Notes under the pieces: model-generated
Told to the model about the DNA's origin: nothing
The model's input: only the letters and a program-made list of their open reading frames with translations
Database searches by the model: none
Position numbers and translations under genes: made by a program
Shown: positions 43,802-51,624 of the stretch, in pieces
Layout: the number at the start of each line of letters is the position of its first letter
Position numbering within the stretch: the stretch's first letter is position 1
Source: Zhenpiania hominis
Lineage (GTDB): Bacteria > Bacillota > Clostridia > Peptostreptococcales > Anaerovoracaceae
Reading direction: 5' to 3'
DNA: 51,624 nt
Assembly: GCF_014333425.1 (NCBI RefSeq)
Contig: NZ_JACRYT010000022.1
Span: forward strand, 1 to 51,624

Positions 43802-45754
43802 ATGAAAAAGAAAGTTAGTATTTTAGTAGCACTGGTTATGTTGCTTACTACCTTTGCGGTACCGATATCTGCCTATGGGAAAGAGCAAAAAGTACAGGCT
43901 TATGCATTTCATGAGCATTATTTTATTTCAACAGAGGATTACGAAGAAGATGAAATTCGTCTTGATATGAATGAAAGCATTCAATTGTATTTGAATTATG
44001 CAACGGAAGTAGATAATCAGCAGTTCAACAGTCTGTCAGAAGTATCACCGGACTGGTATTGGGAAAGTGCGAATCCCGATATTGTAAAAATTTCGGAAGA
44101 TGGCATGGCAAGTTATGTTTCCGAGGGAATCGCAAAAATTTTAGTAAATGATGAAAAAGGGATGGAACAGGCCAGTATTAATCTTTTAGCCGGAGATGTG
44201 GAAGCTAAAAAGTATTCGATTACGCGGGTGAATGGTGAGTTTCAAAAGAATCCCTATGAATATAACGGCGATGATGAGGAAATGCTGTATGCGCAGATTG
44301 ACGTAGGTGAGACAATTAATCTGAAAATTGATAGTAACCGTGATAGTGACCAAATCGTTCAGACAGACTGGGAATGGGACTCTAGTGATTATGATGAGGA
44401 AATGATTCAATTGGGAGAGCCTACAGAGGAAGGAATAGCAATAAAAGGGATTGCAGATGGTGTAGTGACAATATATGCATATAATAATTATTACGATGGA
44501 TATACAAGCGATATAACATTATATGTTGGAGATGCGTGTAGCTATTATGTGGCTGATATGGAGGAGAAAGCAACGGGTTGGAGATATATGGACATCGGAG
44601 AATCGCTGACGCTTGGAGTTCTAACTGTTCCAACAAAGAATGTAGAGGCTGCCAAATGGGAATGGTATATTGAGGAAAATGTAACTTATCCGGGAGAAGT
44701 CAGCCTTAAAAATAATACATTGACAGCCTTAACCCAAGGTGATGTGTCTATTGGCGCAGCCCACCCTGATATCGTAGGAGAAAGGAATTCATTGGAACTG
44801 CAGATTGGTTATGACGATTACTGGGGGGCCGATGCAGATTATAGACTTTATCCGCAGAATCGAACAGCAAAACTAAGAGATTGGTATGGACTTGAGGATC
44901 CGGGGGTTAAAGTGACGGTTCCGGTAACCATTACAGTAAATGCAGATTACTGTTTCCGTCCAGGGACTTATACGGTTACTGCAATTGGGAAAGGAGCAAT
45001 CTGCAACAGCAGAACGAAAAGTGTGGTAGTACCAAACACCGTTACAACCATCGAAGATTATGGGGTTGGTTATGAGCGTGTCTATGACGACAATGGCGAT
45101 GATCGTTATCTGAAAATAGCAGGCTTTACTATCTATGGCTACTCAGATACTTCTGCGGCTGCAAAATACGCAGCAAAAAATGGAATCAAATATGTGAATT
45201 TGGCATCAAACCCAGTCGTTAAAAAAAACGCGGCAATTACAGCGAAATCCTTCATCAAAACCTACGGCAATAAGCCATTCAGTCTGGGAGCAAAGGCAAA
45301 TAGCGGCGGTAAGCTGACCTACAAATCCAGCAGCACAAAAGTCGCGACCGTCAGCAGCACCGGCCGCGTCACTCTTAAAGGACCGGGCAAAGCGACCATT
45401 ACTATCACCGCTGCAGCGACCGCAAACTACAATGGAGCCACAAAACGCGTCACCATCACCGTAAAGCCGAAGAAAATCACGGGCCTGAAAGTGAAAAAAG
45501 GCAAGAAACGCATGACCGTAAGCTGGAAGCGGGACAAAAAAGCAACCGGCTACCAGATCACTTACGCCCAGAACAAGAAATTCAAAAAAGGGAAGAAGAC
45601 GATTACCATTAGCAAGAATAAGACCATCAAACGGACAGTGAAAAAGCTGAAAGCAAGGAAAACTTATTATGTAAAAGTTCGGGCGTATAAGAAGGTTGGT
45701 AAGACGAAGATTTATGGAGCTTACAGTGGGACGAAGAAAGTGAAAGTTAGGTAA
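43802..45754 (+). CDS. Secreted surface protein A': Ig-like N-part plus Big2-FN3 cassette
   Basis: A 650-aa exported protein with a signal peptide (about 1-27, ending SAYGKE). An extra N-terminal Big2-like unit (about 30-130; WYWESANPDIVKISEDG) is absent from its paralogue at 28642. The rest follows that paralogue closely: VNGEFQKNPY, INLKIDSNRDSDQ, EPTEEGIAIKG, LYVGDACSYYV, and the strip VVVPNTVTTIEDYGVGY, then the cap SAAAKYAAKNGIKYV. The shared cassette ends KVKVR. AAAGGAGG lies 5 nt before the ATG, 12 bp after the previous stop, which points to one transcript. No enzyme motif is seen. Confidence 0.82.
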   Translation: MKKKVSILVALVMLLTTFAVPISAYGKEQKVQAYAFHEHYFISTEDYEEDEIRLDMNESIQLYLNYATEVDNQQFNSLSEVSPDWYWESANPDIVKISEDGMASYVSEGIAKILVNDEKGMEQASINLLAGDVEAKKYSITRVNGEFQKNPYEYNGDDEEMLYAQIDVGETINLKIDSNRDSDQIVQTDWEWDSSDYDEEMIQLGEPTEEGIAIKGIADGVVTIYAYNNYYDGYTSDITLYVGDACSYYVADMEEKATGWRYMDIGESLTLGVLTVPTKNVEAAKWEWYIEENVTYPGEVSLKNNTLTALTQGDVSIGAAHPDIVGERNSLELQIGYDDYWGADADYRLYPQNRTAKLRDWYGLEDPGVKVTVPVTITVNADYCFRPGTYTVTAIGKGAICNSRTKSVVVPNTVTTIEDYGVGYERVYDDNGDDRYLKIAGFTIYGYSDTSAAAKYAAKNGIKYVNLASNPVVKKNAAITAKSFIKTYGNKPFSLGAKANSGGKLTYKSSSTKVATVSSTGRVTLKGPGKATITITAAATANYNGATKRVTITVKPKKITGLKVKKGKKRMTVSWKRDKKATGYQITYAQNKKFKKGKKTITISKNKTIKRTVKKLKARKTYYVKVRAYKKVGKTKIYGAYSGTKKVKVR

Positions 45755-45811
45755 GTTTTTTGCAACCTTAGGATTAATAGATGAATCCGAATATCGAATA
45801 GAGGTAAGGAA

Positions 45812-48800
45812 ATGAAGCGTAGAACGAAGGGATACAAGGTGCGTTGGACCGCAGGTATCATTACTCTTTTTTTGTCGATGAGCATTATAGGTCCAACAAA
45901 TACGGTGATTTCTGATGCAGCATCTTATTCGCAGGGAACTACTGAAAATCAACAAGAAGTTGAAAAAAGGAATTTTTCCGATAAAGATATATTATTAAAA
46001 ACTAAATCTGTAGAAGGGACGGAAAAGAAGAAAAAGACGTCTGAATTTAAGGCGGATTTAAGTGCAAACGAGAATTCCACAGACGATGCACCCATAGAAA
46101 TTTGGACGAGGGAGGATTTGGAAGCAGTAAAAGATAATCTTCATGGAAATTACAAACTTATGAAGGATATTGATCTAAAGGGGGAAGATTGGACTCCTAT
46201 AGAAGGAGCTTTTTACGGAACGTTTGATGGTAACCATTATGTTATAAAAAATATGCAAATTAATATAAAAAGTGCTAAAAGTAGATTGAAGGCAGGGTTG
46301 TTTGAACAGAATAGTGGAGATATCAGCAATTTAGGTATAGAAAGCGGAAGTGTAACTATTCGGTCTACCGAAAAGCAGGAATATAGTTCGGATTTATGGT
46401 GTGGAGGTATTGCGGGGTATCAATATAGAGGCACCATAAGAAATTGTTATAATAATGCGGATGTTACTGCTAAAGGACGGGCTGTAGCAGATACATATCA
46501 ATATGTTTCTGCAAGTTCATTTTGCCAAGTAGGAGGAATTGTAGGATTAGATGAATATGGAACGATAGAGTGTTGTTATAATACGGGGAAGATTTCAAGT
46601 GATGCATATTCACGATATTCGTTACATTCGTCAAGTGGAGTTGCAAGAAGTGGTGGTATTGCCGGAGCTTGTGATTCTGGAAAAATTTTAAATTGTTATA
46701 ATATTGGTGAAGGAACGTCAAATGCGTATGCATATTATTCAAGCAATGTTGGCTCTCATTGTGGTGGAATTGTTGGATTAGCATTAAATATGACATTAAA
46801 TAATTGTTATAATATTACTAAAATGCAAGCAACTTCGGATTTCTTTGAAACGGGGAGTCGAGCAGTATCAATGTATACGGGAGGGGTTGTAGGTCGAGAT
46901 TCCAACTCAAAGCTTCAGAATTGTTATTATAGTCGTGATGCCATAGGGACAACATTAGTAGGGACAGCATTATCTCGGGAAGAGATGAAGCAGAAAGAGT
47001 TCTATGTAGGATTTGATTTTGACACATGTTGGGAATTTAATACATCAATAAGCCAATATCCGATTTTACAAGGAATAACGAATGCGTCCCCAAGACCAGG
47101 CTACAAACCCGTAGAAGATGTCAACATGACCACTCCCGGTGACTCCGGCTCCATTCGACTGTTCCAGGATACAGGGGGAAGTATTGGAACCGCCCCAATC
47201 GCGAAAATTTTCCCAGGTGATTACAGCCTGAAATTTCCGATGATTCAAACCGGGGTTGCAAAGGAAAGTATGGAAGACGGGACATATAAATATAAAATGA
47301 CCATTGGCCTAGATGAAAATATGGCCTTTGGATCTGCCAAAGCATGGGACAATCTGAAAAAAGATTTTGCAGACGCAAAAAAGAATCTGAATCGGATAAA
47401 CACCTTAAATACGCTGATGAAAAAATGGGGCGCTTCCAGGGGATCTTTTAACCTGACAAAATCTTTCAAAGCAAAACCCGATATGGAAGTAGCCGGATAT
47501 TACGAGGCGATCTGTGATGAAAACGGCAGAGTCATTTCCGACAGCGGCGGAGTACTGCTGTCGGCCAAATGGAGCGCAAGTACGACCAATCAGTTTCTTG
47601 CAGGACCGATACCCCTTTACCTGGAACTGGGAGGAAGCTTGAAAGCAGTGGGAAAAGGTGGGTTGGAAAGAACCCTGCAGGATTCCAATCTTTCCCTGAC
47701 CGGAACGGTTACCGTATCGCCGGGACTCTCGCTGGAAGGAGGAGTGGGAGTCAGCGGGGTTGCTACCGTCGGTGCGAAGGGGGATGCGGATGTAGCGATT
47801 CAATTAGTGCCATGGTCAAAAGGGACCTTTCATGGAGGGGCATCCATCACTGCAAAATTGATTTTTGTCTTTGACTGGGAGTATTCTGTGCTGAAGGTAA
47901 CCTGTCCTATTTGGGATAACACCCGGCAGGCAAAAATAGCTGCGTTTTTCACGGATGAGGCAGCGATTAAAGAGCTTTCCCTGACCGACCGAAGCTATCA
48001 AGAATATACGACCCAATGGAAAGGACAGCCGGCATCCGCTAAAAACAGCAGGAGCCTCGCAAGAACACAGAGCGGGGATTCCGGAGCAGCGGCCTGGGAA
48101 CTGCAGGGGTATGTTCTTCCGGATACGATTCCTCAAATGAAACAGGCAGGAGACGATACCGTTCTGGTGTTCCAGTCCAATGACGCGCAGCGGAATACGC
48201 AGAACAGTACGAAGCTGATGTATTCGGTTTATGACGGAAGCGCCTGGTCCCAGCCAAAGGCGCTGTGGGATAATGGGACACTGGATACCTTTGCGGATCT
48301 GGAACAGGTCGGTGAGGATTTGTATGTGGTCTGGCAGAAATGCAGAGAACCTCTGACCGGAAGCGATGTTAGCGAACTCAGCCAGCAGGCGGCGAAGTCC
48401 AGCGAAATCTGCTGGGCAAAATACGATCCGGAAAAGAAGGTCTTTGATACTCCTCAGTATCTGACCGATAATTCCCTTCCGGATACCATGCCGGTACTGG
48501 CAGAGGACGCAGAGACTCCGACCGTAATGTGGGTGCAGAACAACAAAACGGATCTGACCGGACTGAGCGGAACGAAAACCATTTTTACTTCTCAGCTTAC
48601 CGGAACTCAGTGGAGCGAACCGGAAAAGATGGGAGAAACCGATGCATATCTTTCTCAGCTGGTGGGAATTTCTCAGGGCGGAACAGAAAAAGCCGCTTAT
48701 CTGGGGAGCCCGGCCAGTGGCGGACTGCCAGCCGTATATCTGGCAGAAAACGGTACGGAAACCCAGATCGCGAAGTCGGAAGAAACACCGATTTCGGGAT

Positions 48801-50563
48801 TGGACTGCGGAGATGGCGCCATTACCTACAAAAAGGATGGAGTTTTGGAGCAGTATCAGATTGCCGATGGAACCCTGTCCAAATGGAAAGCAGGCCAGTC
48901 GCAGGCGGTAGGAAGCAATGCGAGAATCTATTCGCTAAATGGCAAAGAAACCCTTCTCTGGATGACCAATGAAGGGGATGGATGTACCTTCTACGCATCT
49001 GTGAAAACGGAGGAGGGGTACAGCGAGCCGGTCGAAGTGTATCAGAAGAAAAACCTGCAGGGAAATTATTTTACCGCGCAGCCCGCGAAAACGGGAGGCT
49101 GGGAGATCGTCCTGAATGCTTCGGAGACAGCAAACGAAGAGAAAACCTCCCTCTATTTCATTCAGACGGAAAGCCAGCCAAAAGTGGAACTGGAAGACGT
49201 GGTTCTGAATGAAAATGAGATGGAAGATGGGAACCAGCCCTTCGCGTATTCGGTAACCAATGACAGTGAAGAAACGATTACCCGGTTCCAACTGACCGTG
49301 AAGGACGGGACAAAGGTGCTTGTGGACAAAACCATATCCCAAAGGATTTTACCGGGAGAAACGGTCTATCTGGAAGATACCGTGGATCTAAGCGGTGTGA
49401 AAGAAACGGCGAATCTGACGATTCAGGCCATGGCTCCGGGACAGATCGATTCGGAAGGCAGCAGCCGAGAGCAGACAGTGCAGATGGCAGATTTGGAAGT
49501 GGCAGTGGAAAAGACGGTATTGGACAAGTCCGTTCGCTTTACCGTCACGGTGACCAATACAGGAAAGGTGGCTTCCGATGGAGATGTGATCCTGTACGGT
49601 GACGCGGAAGGAAACCGAAAGATCGCAAGCCGGCATTTTGATTCCATTGATCCGGGAGAAGCCGCAACGGTGGAACTGGAATATCCGGTTTCCAGCATGA
49701 TCTTCCAGGAGGACGAAAGCGCCTACTGCATGGTGCAGACGGTGACGGATAAAGAGGAATTTAATGCGGACAATAACACCTATTACGGAGCGACCTATCT
49801 GTGGGAACTGCCGGAGGATAATTTCCAGATCGCGGGATTTGCCTTAAGTGGAGCTGAAGGAACTTATACTTATACCGGAAAAGCGATTCGACCGGCAGTA
49901 ACAGTAAAAGGACTGACTGCAGGGAAGGATTATACGGTATCTTATCAGAACAATGTCAATGCCGGAACAGCCCAGGTGGTGGTAACCGGGATCGGCCGGT
50001 ATCACGGAACGATGGTGAAGGAATTTACCATTCGGAAAGCATCCCAGACCGTGGCAGGAAAATCCTATACCAAGACCTACGGGAATCGCGCGTTCAGCCT
50101 GGGGGCAAAAGCGAAGACCAAGCTGAGTTATACGTCCAGCAATACCAAGGTGGCAACGGTCAACAGTGCTGGAAAGGTTACATTAAAGGGGCCGGGTAAA
50201 GCGACCATCACCATCACCGCCGCAGCAACCGCAAACTACAATGCAGCAAGCAAGAACGTTACTATCACGGTGAAGCCGAAAAAGGTAGCGGGCCTGAAAG
50301 TGAAAAAAGGTAAAAAGCGTATGACTGTAAGCTGGAAACGGGATAAGAAAGTCACCGGTTATCAGATTACTTACGCTCAGAACAAAAAGTTCAAAAAAGG
50401 GAAGAAGACGATCACCATTAGCAAGAATAAGACCATCAAACGGACAGTGAAAAAGCTGAAAGCAAGGAAAACTTATTATGTAAAAGTTCGGGCGTATAAG
50501 AAGGTTGGCAAGATGAAGCTTTATGGGGGTTATAGCAAAGTGAAAAAAGTGAAGACCCGTTAG
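45812..50563 (+). CDS. Giant secreted protein: GLUG repeats, propeller-like region, CARDB-like and YTG domains, Big2-FN3 cassette
   Basis: A 1583-aa exported protein. After a signal peptide (about 1-37) and a polar spacer comes a GLUG-type region (about 95-400), with GTFDGNHYVIKNM, GGIAGYQYRGTIRNCYN and GGIVGLDEYGTIECCYN units. A beta-rich domain of unknown type follows (about 430-725). A sialidase-like propeller region spans about 740-1130 (YSVYDGSAWSQPKALW and repeats). CARDB-like sandwiches (VTVTNTGKVASDGDV), a YTGKAIRPAV...DYTVSYQNN domain and the shared cassette ending VKTR complete it. No sialidase catalytic set is evident, so a structural or adhesive role is more likely. GAGGTAAGG precedes the ATG. 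The first third is A/T-rich and the rest G/C-richer, changing near 47090. Confidence 0.82.
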   Translation: MKRRTKGYKVRWTAGIITLFLSMSIIGPTNTVISDAASYSQGTTENQQEVEKRNFSDKDILLKTKSVEGTEKKKKTSEFKADLSANENSTDDAPIEIWTREDLEAVKDNLHGNYKLMKDIDLKGEDWTPIEGAFYGTFDGNHYVIKNMQINIKSAKSRLKAGLFEQNSGDISNLGIESGSVTIRSTEKQEYSSDLWCGGIAGYQYRGTIRNCYNNADVTAKGRAVADTYQYVSASSFCQVGGIVGLDEYGTIECCYNTGKISSDAYSRYSLHSSSGVARSGGIAGACDSGKILNCYNIGEGTSNAYAYYSSNVGSHCGGIVGLALNMTLNNCYNITKMQATSDFFETGSRAVSMYTGGVVGRDSNSKLQNCYYSRDAIGTTLVGTALSREEMKQKEFYVGFDFDTCWEFNTSISQYPILQGITNASPRPGYKPVEDVNMTTPGDSGSIRLFQDTGGSIGTAPIAKIFPGDYSLKFPMIQTGVAKESMEDGTYKYKMTIGLDENMAFGSAKAWDNLKKDFADAKKNLNRINTLNTLMKKWGASRGSFNLTKSFKAKPDMEVAGYYEAICDENGRVISDSGGVLLSAKWSASTTNQFLAGPIPLYLELGGSLKAVGKGGLERTLQDSNLSLTGTVTVSPGLSLEGGVGVSGVATVGAKGDADVAIQLVPWSKGTFHGGASITAKLIFVFDWEYSVLKVTCPIWDNTRQAKIAAFFTDEAAIKELSLTDRSYQEYTTQWKGQPASAKNSRSLARTQSGDSGAAAWELQGYVLPDTIPQMKQAGDDTVLVFQSNDAQRNTQNSTKLMYSVYDGSAWSQPKALWDNGTLDTFADLEQVGEDLYVVWQKCREPLTGSDVSELSQQAAKSSEICWAKYDPEKKVFDTPQYLTDNSLPDTMPVLAEDAETPTVMWVQNNKTDLTGLSGTKTIFTSQLTGTQWSEPEKMGETDAYLSQLVGISQGGTEKAAYLGSPASGGLPAVYLAENGTETQIAKSEETPISGLDCGDGAITYKKDGVLEQYQIADGTLSKWKAGQSQAVGSNARIYSLNGKETLLWMTNEGDGCTFYASVKTEEGYSEPVEVYQKKNLQGNYFTAQPAKTGGWEIVLNASETANEEKTSLYFIQTESQPKVELEDVVLNENEMEDGNQPFAYSVTNDSEETITRFQLTVKDGTKVLVDKTISQRILPGETVYLEDTVDLSGVKETANLTIQAMAPGQIDSEGSSREQTVQMADLEVAVEKTVLDKSVRFTVTVTNTGKVASDGDVILYGDAEGNRKIASRHFDSIDPGEAATVELEYPVSSMIFQEDESAYCMVQTVTDKEEFNADNNTYYGATYLWELPEDNFQIAGFALSGAEGTYTYTGKAIRPAVTVKGLTAGKDYTVSYQNNVNAGTAQVVVTGIGRYHGTMVKEFTIRKASQTVAGKSYTKTYGNRAFSLGAKAKTKLSYTSSNTKVATVNSAGKVTLKGPGKATITITAAATANYNAASKNVTITVKPKKVAGLKVKKGKKRMTVSWKRDKKVTGYQITYAQNKKFKKGKKTITISKNKTIKRTVKKLKARKTYYVKVRAYKKVGKMKLYGGYSKVKKVKTR

Positions 50564-50583
50564 TGCAAAGGAGGACGGAGTTC

Positions 50584-51594
50584 ATGAAAGCCAAAATTGA
50601 GATATATAACTATGTTGCGGCATTCTTGCTATTGCTGTCGGCATGGCTCTTTGTCTGCCTTCAACCGGTCTATGGGGCAGAAGATACAATTAATGGGAAT
50701 GAGGATCCTTATTTCAAAAACCGTACAAAAGCACAGATAACGGAGAGATGGGAAAGTTCTAAAATACAGAAAAGAGATTCCATTTATGAGGAGGGGAAAG
50801 AACCATCTTTTACCGCGCCATATTCGGGAGGTGTGGTAAAGCAGGAGGTGTTGGATAACGTTCTCAATAATTTGAACTATTACCGCTGGCTGATTGGATC
50901 ACCGGAGGTTACAAGAAAACCAATACAGCGTCAGGATTTGCAGGATGCGGTTGTATTACAGATTTTAAGCCTGAATGCGGGAAACCCTCTGACTCACTGG
51001 ATTTCGGAGTATTATGAAAAGCCTGCGGATATGTCCCAGGAGTTTTATGACAGCGGAAATGAAGCGGATCATAATATCATCAGCACCTACTATTATACTT
51101 CCGCAGTAAGTGGTTTTTTCGGAGAAAGCTATTTTACCTATACAGCAGGGCATCGGACAGCCCTGCTGTCTCCGAATGTCAGCCGGGCAGACTTTGGATT
51201 AGGCGAAGTTACATATGGCTCAACAGGCGGAAGCTCCAGCCAATATGATGTTATGGAGCCTGATTTTGCGGCTTATCCTGCTCCGGGCTACTTCCCCGCA
51301 CAGGATTTTGCCAGTGCGTCAGACTGGGATATTTATCTGAATCAAACGTTTTTTTCGGATCAGTTTGATCAGGCTGTAACCGGAACGATTACCTGTCTGG
51401 ATACAAATCAAACGTGGACTTATTCAGAAGAAAAGGGGAATTTAGCCAATGGTGGAAGCGGATTTCATCTGAAAGCCCCAGAAAAAAGCTTTACAAATTA
51501 TGAAGTGTTGTGGTCAAGCGTTTTTGTAACACTTATGGCTAAAAAATATCGATTTATGCAATTCGAGCTTGATATGGTGTTTGATACCCATTGA
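50584..51594 (+). CDS. Secreted CAP/SCP-like domain protein
   Basis: A 336-aa exported protein. A signal peptide (about 1-32, ending VYGAED) is followed by a CAP-like domain. LNNLNYYRWLIGSPEVT (about 94-110), QDAVVLQILSLNAG, THWISEYYEKPADMS and YDSGNEADHNII match the usual order of the clostridial CAP fold. The first of the two classical histidines is not obvious; H in THW is a candidate. AAGGAGG lies 9 nt before ATG 50584; the upstream alternative start is a GTG inside the leader. The protein stops after MVFDTH without a Big2-FN3 cassette. It could be naturally short or have lost its tail by a stop; the window ends 30 bp later. Confidence 0.72.
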   Translation: MKAKIEIYNYVAAFLLLLSAWLFVCLQPVYGAEDTINGNEDPYFKNRTKAQITERWESSKIQKRDSIYEEGKEPSFTAPYSGGVVKQEVLDNVLNNLNYYRWLIGSPEVTRKPIQRQDLQDAVVLQILSLNAGNPLTHWISEYYEKPADMSQEFYDSGNEADHNIISTYYYTSAVSGFFGESYFTYTAGHRTALLSPNVSRADFGLGEVTYGSTGGSSSQYDVMEPDFAAYPAPGYFPAQDFASASDWDIYLNQTFFSDQFDQAVTGTITCLDTNQTWTYSEEKGNLANGGSGFHLKAPEKSFTNYEVLWSSVFVTLMAKKYRFMQFELDMVFDTH

Positions 51595-51624
51595 AACTAT
51601 GAGGGCGCACATGATTATATGTGA

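Noticed and set aside
45812..50563. Active sialidase or other enzyme in the giant surface protein
   Set aside because: Propeller-like repeats are present, but no catalytic residue pattern could be recognised.

Overview
The window looks like chromosomal DNA of an anaerobic, low-to-medium GC Bacillota (Clostridia). The clues are strong AGGAGG-type ribosome binding sites, A/T-rich sigma-A promoters, a sigma-54-driven acetoin dehydrogenase operon and a large set of secreted Big/FN3/BspA-type LRR proteins. The Lys-rich C-terminal cassette of those proteins resembles ones I associate with Anaerovoracaceae/Family XIII-like clostridia; that placement is inference.

Layout. (1) 1-4276: an N-terminally truncated old-yellow-enzyme/FAD oxidoreductase, an AAA_14/DUF4143 ATPase and an AEC-type transporter. 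(2) 4404-13843: a compact sigma-54 regulon. The Fis-family enhancer-binding regulator AcoR is encoded on the minus strand between two sigma-54 promoters. One drives an NCS2 (xanthine/uracil-type) permease and the other drives acoA-acoB-acoC-acoL (E1 alpha, E1 beta, E2, lipoyl-E3). GACA-N3/5-TGTC palindromes lie upstream of both promoters and inside the acoR promoter spacer. (3) 13879-16297: a flavodoxin-like gene, a DUF5131-DUF4186 fusion, and a tRNA-Asn/Leu/fMet operon with its own promoter and terminator. (4) 16346-26804: an accessory patchwork. It holds an IS/MITE-like relic, a chloramphenicol-acetyltransferase-like gene, a zinc-ribbon microprotein, DUF3788, an XRE-membrane regulator with a lipoprotein, and a second DUF4143 ATPase. 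It also holds a complete type III toxin-antitoxin locus (tandem pseudoknot RNA, terminator, toxin), a 179-bp palindromic element, GyrI-like and GNAT genes, gene wrecks, an XRE regulator, a YjjG-like HAD phosphatase, an M15 peptidase and a small exported protein. (5) 27427-51594: a co-oriented 24-kb array of ten genes. Eight encode secreted multidomain proteins, one a secreted M14 metallocarboxypeptidase and one an O-antigen-ligase/Wzy-like polytopic protein with a helical tail.

How the parts work together. AcoR probably senses acetoin or a related metabolite through its GAF/PAS region, activates the dehydrogenase complex and the permease with sigma-54 RNA polymerase, and represses itself. In the surface array, seven proteins end in the same roughly 170-residue Big2-like plus FN3-like cassette, close to identical in DNA, attached to unrelated N-terminal parts (BspA-type LRRs, Ig-like repeats, GLUG repeats, a propeller-like region). 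The six shorter ones form three paralogous pairs in the mirror order A-B-C-C'-B'-A'. This array, with its embedded carboxypeptidase and polymerase-like protein and the Lys/Arg C-termini of its products, is the most unusual system here. The type III toxin-antitoxin locus is the clearest complete small system.
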